63,128 nt of DNA from Mycobacteriales bacterium (GTDB lineage: Bacteria > Actinomycetota > Actinomycetes > BP-191): assembly GCA_035714365.1 (NCBI GenBank), contig DASTMB010000073.1, positions 1 to 63,128 on the forward strand, given 5' to 3'. Positions 23,645 through 33,173 of this stretch are shown piece by piece (position 1 is the first letter of the stretch; each line of letters opens with the position of its first letter). Under the pieces are notes generated by a model that made no database searches, was not told the origin of the DNA, and saw only the letters and a program-made list of their open reading frames with translations. Position numbers and translations under genes: made by a program.

Positions 23645-23846
23645 CGCGCTCCGCCCGCTCCGGCCCTCCTCGCGACGCCGATAATGTATGTTATGTCAAG
23701 TACGGCGGGTGGCGGCGAGCGGAGGGCCTCCCCGCACCGAATCTTCCGGGCCAATCCGGACCAGCCCGGCAAATGACCCGAACTGACCATGCCCTTTCGA
23801 GGCTCTTCGTCGTTGGATGGGTTGAGACCCCAGAGAGGACACGACG

Positions 23847-24047
23847 ATGTGCCCGCACCTCCCGACCTGCCCGAACGCTGACAGCCCGGACCACGACGCC
23901 GCGCGCGTCGTCGCGTCGCACCCGGAGCAGGGCTGGGCGCTGCTGTGCAACGGCGTCGTCCGCTTCGACGACACCGGCGAGATCCTCCCCGACGGCCGCG
24001 TGCAGCTGCCGGTCCGCCCGCGGCTGCTGCGCCGCGTCGCCGCCTAG
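23847..24047 (+). CDS. DUF5999 family small protein (copy 1)
   Basis: 66 residues. The family signature is complete: MCPHLPTCP at the start (a possible metal-binding CxHxxxC), DHDAARVVASHPEQGWALLCNG and VVRFDDTGEILPDG. Such proteins are found in actinobacteria and their function is unknown. AGAGGA lies upstream. A second copy is at 33174. The 202-bp leader includes an AT-rich stretch at 23681-23700. Confidence 0.85.
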   Translation: MCPHLPTCPNADSPDHDAARVVASHPEQGWALLCNGVVRFDDTGEILPDGRVQLPVRPRLLRRVAA

Positions 24048-24180
24048 CCGACCCAGCACAGCGCCCCTCCCGTCCAGCAGCACGACCGCCCGCCGGTACG
24101 CCGGAGCGGGCGACGAGCAGGACCCGCGGCCCCGCCGGCATAGCCGGTGAGGGGGAGCGGGGTTCGTTAGGGTCGCAGCG

Positions 24181-24666
24181 ATGACCGCTCCCCTCCCCCT
24201 GGCCGTTGTCGACATCGACGGCGTCGTCGCCGACGTGCGGCACCGGCTGCACCACGTCGAGTCCCGGCCGAAGGACTGGCCGGCGTTCTTCGCCGCCGCC
24301 GCGGCCGACCCGCCGCTCGCCGAGGGCGTCGCCCGGGTCCAGGAGCTCCTGGCCGACCACGACGTGGTGTACCTGACCGGCCGCCCCGACCACCTGCGCC
24401 GGGTCACCACCGACTGGCTCGCCGCGCACGGCATCCCCGGGTCGAGGCTGGTGATGCGCCGCCGCGGCGACTTCCGGCCGGCGCGGGTGACCAAGGCCGA
24501 GGAGCTGCGCCGGCTGGCGCGGGACCGGACGGTCGCCGTCGTGATCGACGACGACCCGGAGGTCTGCGCGGCGCTGCGCGAGGCCGGGTGGCCGGTCGAG
24601 CAGGCCACCTGGGTGCCGCACGCCAAGACGCTGCGCGAGGCGCAGGAGCGCGAGGGCCGCACCTGA
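24181..24666 (+). CDS. HAD-superfamily phosphatase-like protein
   Basis: 161 residues. Motif I is VVDIDGVVADV (Asp11 nucleophile, Asp13 acid), motif II VVYLTGRPDHLRR, and motif IV VAVVIDDDPEVCAAL. It resembles the phosphatase domain of polynucleotide kinase-like proteins and small 5'-nucleotidases, with a short helical cap (HHVESRPKDWPAFFA). Substrate unknown. It converges on the large surface-protein gene. Confidence 0.82.
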   Translation: MTAPLPLAVVDIDGVVADVRHRLHHVESRPKDWPAFFAAAAADPPLAEGVARVQELLADHDVVYLTGRPDHLRRVTTDWLAAHGIPGSRLVMRRRGDFRPARVTKAEELRRLARDRTVAVVIDDDPEVCAALREAGWPVEQATWVPHAKTLREAQEREGRT

Positions 24667-24702
24667 CCTTCGGGAAGCGTTTCGCGCCTTCCCCGTGCGG
24701 AG

Positions 24703-24721
24703 GCCGCTTCCGGGAAGCGCC
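24703..24721 (-). terminator. Short hairpin after the surface-protein gene
   Basis: CGCTTC and GAAGCG (24705-24719) pair around CGG, 5-7 nt beyond the stop of the minus-strand gene. An upstream GGGAAGCG copy at 24672-24679 offers alternative pairing for transcripts from the HAD gene. The stem is weak in length but well placed. Confidence 0.4.
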
Positions 24722-24725
24722 GAGG

Positions 24726-27700
24726 TCAGGCGAGGCGGCGGCGGGCGAGCGGGGCGCCGGCCGCGACCAGGGCCAGGCCGAGCAGCAGCAACGCCGCCCA
24801 GTCGCCGCCGGTGACCGGCAGGCCACCGCCGGAGCCGCCGTCGCCGCCGGAGCCGAAGCCGCCCGAGCCGACGTCCGGGTCGCCGCCGCCACCGGTGACC
24901 GGCGGGGTGTCGCCGCCACCGCCACCGCCGCCGTCGACCGGCGGCTTCGGGGCCGCGGCGACGGAGACGGCGACGTGCCCGACGGCGGTGCCGCCGTGGC
25001 CGTCGGAGACGGTGTAGGAGAACGAGTCGTTGCCGCTGTAGGCCTTGTCCGCCGTGTACGTGCAGGTCGTGGCGGTGCAGGTCACGGTGCCGTGGGCGCC
25101 GTTCGTCCACGACGAGACGGCGAGGGTGTCGCCGTCGGCGTCGGCGTCGTTGGTGATCACCGTGACGGTGACCTTCTTGCCGCCGACGACGGAGACGGTC
25201 TCCGGCAGCACGAGCGGCGCGTCGTTGACCGGCGTCACGGTGACCGTGGCGACGGCGGTGGCCACCCCCCCGGCGCCGTCGGAGATCGTGTACGTGAACG
25301 CGTCGGTGCCGTTGAAGTTCGGCTCCGGCGTGTAGAGGCAGCCGGTGGCGTCGCAGGTCACGGTGCCGTGCAGCGGGTCGACGATCACGGTGATCGCGAG
25401 CGGGTCGGCGTCGACGTCGACGTCGTTGCCGAGCACGTCGACGGTCACCGGCGTGTCCTCGGGCGTCGCGACGGCGTCATCGGCGGCGACCGGCACGTCG
25501 TTGACGGCCGTCACGGTGACCGTGACCAGCGCGGTGGCGAGGCCGCCGTTGCCGTCGGAGACGGTGTACGAGTAGGTGTCGGTGCCGTTGAAGTCCGCGT
25601 CCGGCGTGTACGTACACACGCTCGCGGTGCAGGTCACGGTGCCGTGGGCGCCCTGCGTCCAGGCGCTGACCGCGAGCAGGTCGAGATCGACGTCGGTGTC
25701 GTTGAGGAGCACGGCGGTGTCGACGGTGCCGTCCTCGGCGACCGTGTCGGTGTCCGGCCCGGCGACGGGGGCGTCGTTGTCGCCGACGACGGTGAGGGTC
25801 ACGGTGGCGGTGGCCACTCCCCCGTTGCCGTCGGAGATCGTGTACGTGAACGAGTCGGGGCCGTTGTAGTCGGCGCCGGGCGTGTACGTGCAACCGGTCG
25901 CGTCGCAGGCGACGGTGCCGTGCATGCCGTCGCTCCACGCCGTGATCGTGAGCACGTCGCCGTCGACGGCGGAGTCGACGTCGGTGTCGTTGGCCAGCAC
26001 GTCGACGAGGACCGGGTTGTCCTCGAGCGTGCTCGCCGAGTCGTCCGGGGCGACCGGCGCGTCGTTGACCGCGGTCACCGTGATGGTCACCGTCGCCGTG
26101 GCGGTGCCGCCGTTGCCGTCGGAGACGGTGTAGGCGAACGCGTCGGGGCCGTGGTAGTTCGCGTCCGGCGTGTACGTACAGGACCCGGCGGAGCAGGTGA
26201 CGACGCCGTGCGCGGGCGTGCTCCAGGAGACGACCGTGAGGACGTCGCCCTCGGTGTCGGTGTCGTTGCCGGTGACCGGGAACGTCGTCGGCGTGTCCTC
26301 GGCGGTCGTCACGGCGTCGCCGGCCGCGACCGGCGCGTCGTTGACCGCGGTCACCGTGACGGTCACGGTCGCCGTGGCGGTGCCGCCGGCGCCGTCGGAG
26401 ATCGTGTACGTGAACGAGTCGGGGCCGTTGTAGTCCGCCGCCGGGGTGTACGTGCACGAGACGGGCGAGCAGATCACCGTGCCGTGCGCCGGCTGGGTGG
26501 CCGACGCGATCGACAGCGGGTCGCCGTCGACGTCGGTGTCGTTGCCGCGGACCGTGATCAGCACCGAGCCGTCCTCGGCGACGGTCGCGGTGTCGGCGTT
26601 GGCGACCGGCGCGTCGTTGACCGCGGTCACGGTGATCGACACGGTCGCGGTGGCGGTGCCGCCGGCGCCGTCGGAGATCGTGTACGTGAACGAGTCGCTG
26701 CCGTTGAAGTCCGGCCCCGGCGTGTACGTACAAGTCGTGGCGCCGCAGGTCACGGTGCCGGCCGCGGCCGGGGTGTGCGCGACGACGCTGAGCGCGTTGC
26801 CCTCGATGTCGGTGTCGTTGCCGGTGACGGCGACGAGGATCGCGGTGTCCTCGGGCGTGGAGCGCGGGTCGTCGACGGCGACCGGGGCGTCGTTGACCGG
26901 GGTCACGGTCATGGTGACGGTCGCGGTGGCGGTGCCGCCGTTGCCGTCGGAGACCGTGTAGGTCCACGAGTCCGGGCCGAAGTAGTTCGCGTCCGGCGTG
27001 TACGTACACGCGGTCGCGGTGCAGGTCACCGTGCCGTGGGCCGGCTGGGTGAACGCCGTGATCGTGAGCGGGTCGCCGTCGACGTCGCTGTCGTTGTTGC
27101 GCAGCGCCGTCATGGTCAGCGGCGCGTCCTCGGCGGTGGTGCGGGAGTCGTTGCCGGCGACCGGGGCGTCGTTGACCGGCGTGACCGTGACCGTCACGAC
27201 CGCGGTGTCGGTGCCGCCGGACCCGTCGGAGATCGTGTAGGTGAAGGTGTCGGTGCCGTTGGCGTTCGGGTTCGGCGTGTAGGTGCACGCGGTCGCGGTG
27301 CAGGAGACGGTGCCGAACGTGCCGTTGGTGTGACCGGTGACCGTCAGCGTGTCGAGGTCGACGTCGGTGTCGTTCTGGAGCACCGCGACGTTGACTGGCG
27401 TGTCCTCCGCGGTGGTCTTGGTGTCGTCGCCGGCGACCGGCGGGGTGTTCGCGGCCGGGCCGCCGACGGTGATCGTCAGCGTCGTGTCGGCGCTGCCGCC
27501 GTTGCCGTCGGAGACGCGGATCACGACCGTGTACGTGCCCGGCGCGTCGGCCGTGCCCGTGAAGGCGCCCGCGCTCGTCAACGTCACGCCGGTAGGCAGC
27601 GTGCCGCTCACGAGTGCGTACGTCAGGGGGTCGTTCTCCACGTCGCTCGCCGACAGCGACTGCAGCGCGCTGCCGACCGGGACGGTCTGCGACGTGTTCC

Positions 27701-30700
27701 GGGAGGCCGCGGTGTAGGCCGGCGGGTCGTTCACCGCGGTGACCGTGATGGACACGGTGGCGGTGTCGGTGCCGCCGGAGCCGTCGGCGATCGTGTACGT
27801 GAACGAGTCGGAGCCGTTGAAGTTGGCCCCCGGCGTGTACGTACAGGCGGTGGTGGTGCAGGTGACCGAGCCGAAGCTCGCCGCGCCGTGGCCGGTGACG
27901 GTCAGCGTGTCGAGGTCGACGTCGGTGTCGTTGCCGGTGACGCCCACGTTGACGGGCGTGTCCTCGGCGGTGGTCGCCGTGTCGTTGGCCGCGTCCGGCG
28001 GGGTGTTCGCCGTCGGGCCGCCGACCTGGATGGACAGGGTCGTGGTGGCGGTGCCGCCGTTGCCGTCGGAGACCCGGATCTGCGCCGAGTAGGCGCCGGG
28101 GGCGTTCGCGGTGCCGGTGAACGCGCCGCCGGACGTGAGCGTGATCCCGGGCGGCAGGCTCCCGCCGATCAGGCTGTACGTCAGGGGGTCGAGGTCGGCG
28201 TCGGTCGCGGCCAGGCTGGACAGGCTCGCCCCGACCGGGACGGTCTGCGCCGTGTTGGTCGTCGCCGCCGTGTAGACCGGCGGGTCGTTGACCGGCGTGA
28301 CCGTGACCGTGACGGTGGCGGTCGCCGTGGCGAGGCCGTCGGACACGGTGTAGGTGAAGGTGTCGGTGCCGTTGGCGTTCGGCGCCGGCGTGTACGTACA
28401 GGTCGTGCCGGTGCAGGAGACGGTCCCGAACGCGCCGTTGGTCTTCGCGGTGATCGTCAGGGTGTCGCCGTCGACGTCGGTGTCGTTGCCGAGCACGGGG
28501 ACCGCGACGGCGTTGTCCTCCAGCGTGGTGGCGGTGTCGTTGGCCGGGGCCGGCGGGGTGTTGGCGGTCGGGCCGCCCACCTGGATGGTCAGGTCGGTGT
28601 TGGCCGACCCGCCGTTGCCGTCGCTGACCTTGATCTTGACCGGGTAGGTCCCGTGCGGGCTCGCACCGCCGCTGAAGGAACCGTCCGGGTTGAGCGTGAC
28701 CGTCGGCGGCAGCGCGCCGTTGACGATCGAGTACGTGAGCGGGTCGCCGTCGACGTCGGTGGCGGCGAGGCTCGACAGGGTGCCACCCACGGGGACGGTC
28801 TGGGACGTGTTGGTCGCGGCGGCCGTGTAGACCGGCGCGTCGTTGACCGGGGTGATCGTGACGGTCACGGTCGCCGTGGCGGTCGCGCCGTCGGGGTCGC
28901 TGATCGTGTACGTGAACGTGTCGGTGCCGTTCGCGTTGGCGCTCGGCGTGTACGTACAGGTGCTGGTGGTGCAGGACACCGTGCCCCGGGTCCCGTTGGT
29001 CTTCGCCGTGATCGAGATGGCGTCGCCGTCGGGGTCGGAGTCGTTCGACAGGACGGAGACCGTGGTCGCCGCGTCCTCGGCAGTCGTCTTGGTGTCGTTC
29101 ACCGCGACCGGCGGCAGGTTCCGGTAGCGCATCCCGAAGTCGATCCCGGTCACCCGCTCGTCGGCAGCGAGGGTGATCGTGCGCGGGCTGCTGGTGGTGA
29201 ACACGTACTTGGTGGGCGGGCTCACCGACACGGCGTAGGTGCCCGCGACCAGCCCGACGAACGCATACGTCCCGTCGGCGGCAGTGGTCGTGGTGCGGGT
29301 GACCGGCCCGGTGGCGGTCACGGTGCGGCCGGCCAGCGCCGGCTCCCCCGCGTCCCGCGTGCCGTCCGCGTCCAGGTCGTCCCAGACCGTGCCGGCGATG
29401 CCGGAGTTGTCCACGGCGGTGACGTCCTGGGCGGTGTTGTTCGTGCCGGCCGGGTCGCTGCTCGCACTCGACACGGTGGCGGTGTTGGTGACGCTCGCGG
29501 CCGTGGTGGCGGTGACGTCGACCTGGATCACGAGCTGGGAGGAGGCGCCGCTGGCGAGCGGCGTGCTCCGCGTGCAGGAGACGACCTGGCCGGCTGCCGA
29601 GCAGACCCAGCCGCTGCCCGAGGCGGCGACGTAGGTGAGCCCGGCCGGCAGGGTGTCGGTGACGGTCGTCGGGGGGTTCGCCGGGCTCGGCCCGGCATTG
29701 GTGACGGTGAGCAGGTAGCTCCCCGTCGTGCCCGCGGTGAACGAGCCGATGTGCGTCTTGGTCAGCCCCAGGTCGGCAGAGGAGTCGACCGTCGTGCTCG
29801 CCGTGGCGGCGTTGTTGCCCCCGACCGGGTCGGCGGCGGTGGTCGTGGCGGTCGCGGTGGCCGTGAGCGTCCCTCCGGACGCGGTCACGTCGGCAGTCAC
29901 CGTGATCGCCGGTGCGGCCCCCGTCGGCAGCGGGGTGGCGCGGGTGCAGGTCACCGTGGACCCGGTCGTGCAGGACCAGCCCGTGCCGGTCGCGCTCGTC
30001 ACCGTCAGGCCGCTCGGCAGGGGCAGCGTGACGGTGGTGGCAGGCGCGGCGTCGGGGCCGTTGTTGGTGGTCGAGATCGTGTACGTGAGCGTGGTGCCGG
30101 CCAGCACCGGGTCCGGGCTGTCGGCGATCGACACGGCCAGGTCGGCCGTGAGGACGTCGGTGGACTCGGTGGCCGTGACCGGCGCGAACGCGTTCCCGAT
30201 CATGTCGGTGTAGGTCACGGTGGCGTTGTGCGTGAGCGTGCCGGACGCGGTGCCGGAGACCGTCGTGGTGATCTTGACGGCGGCGCTCGCGCCCGCGTCG
30301 AGCTCGCTGGTCAGGGTGGCCGTGACGACGCCCGCGGACTGCGTGCAGGTGCCGGTCGCCGGGGCCACGATCGAGCAGGAGGCGAACGTCTCCTCCGCCG
30401 GGACCGTGTCCTTGAGGACCACGTTGCGGGCGGTGCCCGCGGTCGCGCCGGAGGAGGCGTTGGTGATCGTGAACGTCGTCTGCCGGGTGGCCCCGCGGGT
30501 CACGGTCGTGAGCCCGTCGGTGGCGCTCGCGGCGAGGCTCGGCGTGGGCGGCTGGTCGAGGTACGCGGTCACGCCGGCGCGGCCCTCGGGCACGAACTCG
30601 TTGCCGCTCGGGGCGCAGTAGACCTCGCGCCACCAGCCGCTCTCCGGCGACGCGATGACGTCGCCGCCGCGGGCCGTCGTGGCGCTGTTGTTCCAGGTCA

Positions 30701-31598
30701 GGGCACCACTGACGGTCCCGGGGGTGCCCCCCGTGGTGGCCGTCGCGTCGTAGGCGTCGGACGGCGCGTAGTACCGCACGCGGCCGCCGCCCATGCCGAA
30801 GTTGTTGAGCGTCATCGACGCAAGGCCGGGGGCCGCGTACTCGAACAGCGTGAGGCACGCGGTGCCGCCCGAGTTCTGCTGGACGGCGGCCTGGGTGAGC
30901 CCCGCCACGATCTCGTCGCCGGTGCCCGGCGTGGAGTCGTAGTCGTCGCTGTTCGCGGGCGGGGTGTTGCCGGTGTTCGTGTCGTTGTCGGTGCCGACGC
31001 GCAGCAGCCAGTGGTTGCGGTCGTCGGTGCCGCCGAGCGGGTTGAACGGGTCGCCGCCGAGGATCGCGGAGCGCAGGACGTACCGGCCGCAGGTCAGCGC
31101 CGGGTCGGCGCCGGGACCGAGGATCTGGGTGAAGCTCTCCCAGTCCGGGGCGGACGTCGTCGGCTGGTACGAGAACCGGTAGCCGGCGATGCCGGTGCCC
31201 GGTGCCGGGCTGGTGAAGCCGGGGCCCACGCTCGCACCGGGGCCGTACAGCTCGAACTCCACCGAGTCGGCGGCACCGGTGACGGTGTCGCGGCTCCCGG
31301 CCGCCGTCGAGATCCGGGGACTGAAGATGTCGACGTAGATCGGCTGGTTGGCGGGCCAACCGCACGGGATGTCGAACGTCGCGTAGTGCGAGCCGCCGCC
31401 ACCCCCCGACGCCGTCGGCGCCGTGTACCAGTCACCGGCGGCGAGGCCGGTGGTCGAGCCGTTGGTGACCACGAAGAACGCGCTGCTCGCCGGGATCAGG
31501 TCGACCGCCCCCGCCGGCGGGGCCGGCAGCGCCGCCACCGTCAGGGCAGCCGCCAGCACGGCAGCGCGCCGAGGCGCCCGCGTGCTGGGGAGGCGCAC
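24726..31598 (-). CDS. Giant LPXTG-anchored surface protein with Ig/cadherin-like repeats
   Basis: 2290 residues from a GTG with GGAGAA upstream. Order: signal peptide (AAVLAAALTVAALPAPPAGA); a secreted domain to about 340; two DUF11-type domains (ADLAVSIADSPDPVLAGT..., ADLGLTKTHIGSFTAG...); an SdrB-like domain (GTVWDDLDADGTRDAGEP); then about residues 830-2205 with twelve repeats of the Big/VCBS type (TTAEDTPV, NDTDVDGDPLTI, SFTYTISDGNGG, VTPVNDAPV). After repeats 1-3 comes a putative Ig (He_PIG) domain each. Every repeat has a close Cys pair (pattern VTCTATxCTYTP). A Gly/Pro tail leads to LPVTG (from L2260), a membrane helix and RRR. It should be exported, folded with Ca2+ or disulfides, and linked to the wall by a sortase: an adhesin or matrix protein. 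Confidence 0.93.
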   Translation of the reverse strand: MRLPSTRAPRRAAVLAAALTVAALPAPPAGAVDLIPASSAFFVVTNGSTTGLAAGDWYTAPTASGGGGGSHYATFDIPCGWPANQPIYVDIFSPRISTAAGSRDTVTGAADSVEFELYGPGASVGPGFTSPAPGTGIAGYRFSYQPTTSAPDWESFTQILGPGADPALTCGRYVLRSAILGGDPFNPLGGTDDRNHWLLRVGTDNDTNTGNTPPANSDDYDSTPGTGDEIVAGLTQAAVQQNSGGTACLTLFEYAAPGLASMTLNNFGMGGGRVRYYAPSDAYDATATTGGTPGTVSGALTWNNSATTARGGDVIASPESGWWREVYCAPSGNEFVPEGRAGVTAYLDQPPTPSLAASATDGLTTVTRGATRQTTFTITNASSGATAGTARNVVLKDTVPAEETFASCSIVAPATGTCTQSAGVVTATLTSELDAGASAAVKITTTVSGTASGTLTHNATVTYTDMIGNAFAPVTATESTDVLTADLAVSIADSPDPVLAGTTLTYTISTTNNGPDAAPATTVTLPLPSGLTVTSATGTGWSCTTGSTVTCTRATPLPTGAAPAITVTADVTASGGTLTATATATTTAADPVGGNNAATASTTVDSSADLGLTKTHIGSFTAGTTGSYLLTVTNAGPSPANPPTTVTDTLPAGLTYVAASGSGWVCSAAGQVVSCTRSTPLASGASSQLVIQVDVTATTAASVTNTATVSSASSDPAGTNNTAQDVTAVDNSGIAGTVWDDLDADGTRDAGEPALAGRTVTATGPVTRTTTTAADGTYAFVGLVAGTYAVSVSPPTKYVFTTSSPRTITLAADERVTGIDFGMRYRNLPPVAVNDTKTTAEDAATTVSVLSNDSDPDGDAISITAKTNGTRGTVSCTTSTCTYTPSANANGTDTFTYTISDPDGATATATVTVTITPVNDAPVYTAAATNTSQTVPVGGTLSSLAATDVDGDPLTYSIVNGALPPTVTLNPDGSFSGGASPHGTYPVKIKVSDGNGGSANTDLTIQVGGPTANTPPAPANDTATTLEDNAVAVPVLGNDTDVDGDTLTITAKTNGAFGTVSCTGTTCTYTPAPNANGTDTFTYTVSDGLATATATVTVTVTPVNDPPVYTAATTNTAQTVPVGASLSSLAATDADLDPLTYSLIGGSLPPGITLTSGGAFTGTANAPGAYSAQIRVSDGNGGTATTTLSIQVGGPTANTPPDAANDTATTAEDTPVNVGVTGNDTDVDLDTLTVTGHGAASFGSVTCTTTACTYTPGANFNGSDSFTYTIADGSGGTDTATVSITVTAVNDPPAYTAASRNTSQTVPVGSALQSLSASDVENDPLTYALVSGTLPTGVTLTSAGAFTGTADAPGTYTVVIRVSDGNGGSADTTLTITVGGPAANTPPVAGDDTKTTAEDTPVNVAVLQNDTDVDLDTLTVTGHTNGTFGTVSCTATACTYTPNPNANGTDTFTYTISDGSGGTDTAVVTVTVTPVNDAPVAGNDSRTTAEDAPLTMTALRNNDSDVDGDPLTITAFTQPAHGTVTCTATACTYTPDANYFGPDSWTYTVSDGNGGTATATVTMTVTPVNDAPVAVDDPRSTPEDTAILVAVTGNDTDIEGNALSVVAHTPAAAGTVTCGATTCTYTPGPDFNGSDSFTYTISDGAGGTATATVSITVTAVNDAPVANADTATVAEDGSVLITVRGNDTDVDGDPLSIASATQPAHGTVICSPVSCTYTPAADYNGPDSFTYTISDGAGGTATATVTVTVTAVNDAPVAAGDAVTTAEDTPTTFPVTGNDTDTEGDVLTVVSWSTPAHGVVTCSAGSCTYTPDANYHGPDAFAYTVSDGNGGTATATVTITVTAVNDAPVAPDDSASTLEDNPVLVDVLANDTDVDSAVDGDVLTITAWSDGMHGTVACDATGCTYTPGADYNGPDSFTYTISDGNGGVATATVTLTVVGDNDAPVAGPDTDTVAEDGTVDTAVLLNDTDVDLDLLAVSAWTQGAHGTVTCTASVCTYTPDADFNGTDTYSYTVSDGNGGLATALVTVTVTAVNDVPVAADDAVATPEDTPVTVDVLGNDVDVDADPLAITVIVDPLHGTVTCDATGCLYTPEPNFNGTDAFTYTISDGAGGVATAVATVTVTPVNDAPLVLPETVSVVGGKKVTVTVITNDADADGDTLAVSSWTNGAHGTVTCTATTCTYTADKAYSGNDSFSYTVSDGHGGTAVGHVAVSVAAAPKPPVDGGGGGGGDTPPVTGGGGDPDVGSGGFGSGGDGGSGGGLPVTGGDWAALLLLGLALVAAGAPLARRRLA
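24980..29110 (-). repeat. Tandem coding repeat: twelve Ig/cadherin-like units
   Basis: About 4.1 kb inside the surface-protein gene, made of roughly 270-bp units, three of which alternate with an extra domain (near 27460-27720, 28000-28270 and 28550-28840). The unit-to-unit nucleotide similarity is visible by eye (GTGTACGTACA and CCGTTGCCGTCGGAGAC recur on the plus strand), so expansion by recombination is likely and assembly here could be wrong in copy number. Confidence 0.85.
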
Positions 31599-31800
31599 AG
31601 GTTCTCCACGAGGTCAGGGCCGCCCGGAGCGGCATCGCCGTCTCCGGGTCGTGATCGCACGGTAGGCAGGCCACCGCGCATGGTCAACGACCACAACCTG
31701 GCACATCGGCACCCCTAGCCGGAGGTACCAGGGCCAAATGGTGGATGACTTTCTCGACAGAATGGCGTCACTACGCGTGGTGCCGGAGTGACTCTTGGTA

Positions 31801-32943
31801 CTAGTCCGGCCGCGACACCTTCAGTGGGTCCAGGGCGCGCAGCAACGGCGCCGCCTTCGCCGCCGCCTCCGCCAGCTCGCCGGCCGGGTCGCTCCCCCAG
31901 GTCACCCCGCCGCCGGTCCACAGGTGGACCCGCCCCCCGGCCACCGCGAACGTCCGGATGGTCAGGCCGAGGTCGACCCGGCCGTCCGGCGCCACCCAGC
32001 CGAGGGCGCCCATGCTCGGCCCGCGGCCGAGCGGCTCGGTCTCGTGGATGATCTTCAACGCCGCCGCCTTCGGCGCCCCCGTCACCGACCCCCCGGGGAA
32101 CGTCGCCGCCAGCAGCTCGGCCAGCCCGGTCCCCGGCGCGAGCCGCGCCTCGACCGTCGACTCGGCGTGCCAGACCCCGGCCAGCGGCCGGACGTCGTAG
32201 AGCACCGGGACGGTCACCGTGCCGGTCGTCGCGACCCGCGCCAGGTCGTTGCGCTCCAGGTCGACGATCATGACGTGCTCGGCCCGGTCCTTGGCGCTGG
32301 CGAGCAGCGTCGCGGCGTCGGCGGCGGTGCCCTTGATCGGCCGGACCCGCACGACACCTTCACCCCCCACCTCGAGGAACGACTCCGGGCTGGCCGTGTG
32401 CACCGACCACCCGGCGCCGGCCAGGCCGCCGGCGTAGGGGGCGTTCGGCACCCGGGCCAGCGCCGCCGCCACCGCCGCCGGGTCGCCCTCGAACGGCGCG
32501 CTGCGGTGACCCACGAGGTTCGCCTGGTAGAGGTCGCCGCGCGCGATCGCCGCCCGGATGCGTTCGACCGCGGCGGCGTGCTCGGCCGGCGTCCAGCTCG
32601 GCGTCCACGGCCCGATCCGGGCCGGGCCGGGCGGCGGGTCACCCGGCCCGTCGGCGTCGGCGAAGACCACCACGGCGGCGTCCGGGACCTCCGGGCACGG
32701 CGTGGCCGGCGGCACCGTCCGGGCCGCCAGGTCGGCGGGCAGCGCCGCCGCCCCTAGTAACAAGGCCGCCCCCGCGACCTCCGGGCCGGGCCGCGCCGCC
32801 CCGCCGAGGGGGCTGACGGGGAACCCGTGACCGGCCAGGAACGCGCTCGCCAGCACCACCGGGTCGCCCCCGTCGCCGCGCCGCCACTCCCAGCGGGCCA
32901 CCTCGCGGAGGGGCCGTCGCGGGGCGCGGGGCGGGTGCGGCAC
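31801..32943 (-). CDS. pabB: Aminodeoxychorismate synthase component I
   Basis: 380 residues from a GTG. Chorismate-binding motifs: RVRPIKGTAAD (the Lys of PIKGT separates PabB from the Ala of TrpE), EHVMIVDLERNDLARVA, LLAATFPGGSVTGAPK and GRVHLWTGGGVTWGSDP. The N-terminal subdomain is short and Pro-rich, giving a protein smaller than most PabB (about 450). It makes aminodeoxychorismate for folate. No glutamine amidotransferase (PabA) or lyase is next to it. Could also serve p-aminobenzoate for a natural product, but nothing nearby supports that. Confidence 0.88.
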   Translation of the reverse strand: MPHPPRAPRRPLREVARWEWRRGDGGDPVVLASAFLAGHGFPVSPLGGAARPGPEVAGAALLLGAAALPADLAARTVPPATPCPEVPDAAVVVFADADGPGDPPPGPARIGPWTPSWTPAEHAAAVERIRAAIARGDLYQANLVGHRSAPFEGDPAAVAAALARVPNAPYAGGLAGAGWSVHTASPESFLEVGGEGVVRVRPIKGTAADAATLLASAKDRAEHVMIVDLERNDLARVATTGTVTVPVLYDVRPLAGVWHAESTVEARLAPGTGLAELLAATFPGGSVTGAPKAAALKIIHETEPLGRGPSMGALGWVAPDGRVDLGLTIRTFAVAGGRVHLWTGGGVTWGSDPAGELAEAAAKAAPLLRALDPLKVSRPD

Positions 32944-33173
32944 GCGGCGGAGCGTACGCGCGGCGGCTGGGTCAAGGCGTCGCCGCGCCCGCCGTTCGAC
33001 GCTCTCAGCCGGGCGGATCCGGCAAAGATTCGGTGAAGGTTGTCCACAATCTGGCCTGAAACCGCGCGCGCGGGCCGAAGTCGGAGTGCAATGAAGACCT
33101 GATGAGGTCTGAAGATTCCTGGCGCGATGCCGACATACGCCTGGAGAGCAGCACTCGACGAGGAGCGCTCACC

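Noticed and set aside
24980-29110. Regular repeats as a CRISPR array
   Set aside because: Units are long (about 270 bp), in frame, and encode protein domains; there are no short direct repeats with unique spacers and no cas genes.
24588-31718. A very long open frame antisense to the surface-protein gene
   Set aside because: It mirrors the repeat gene, has Arg/Gly/Val-only composition, no domain or signal, and results from GC-biased codons on the other strand.
33040-33048. TTGTCCACA as a replication origin or DnaA site
   Set aside because: A single box (plus a variant at 39435) is not an origin; no dnaA/dnaN genes and no AT-rich unwinding region are present.
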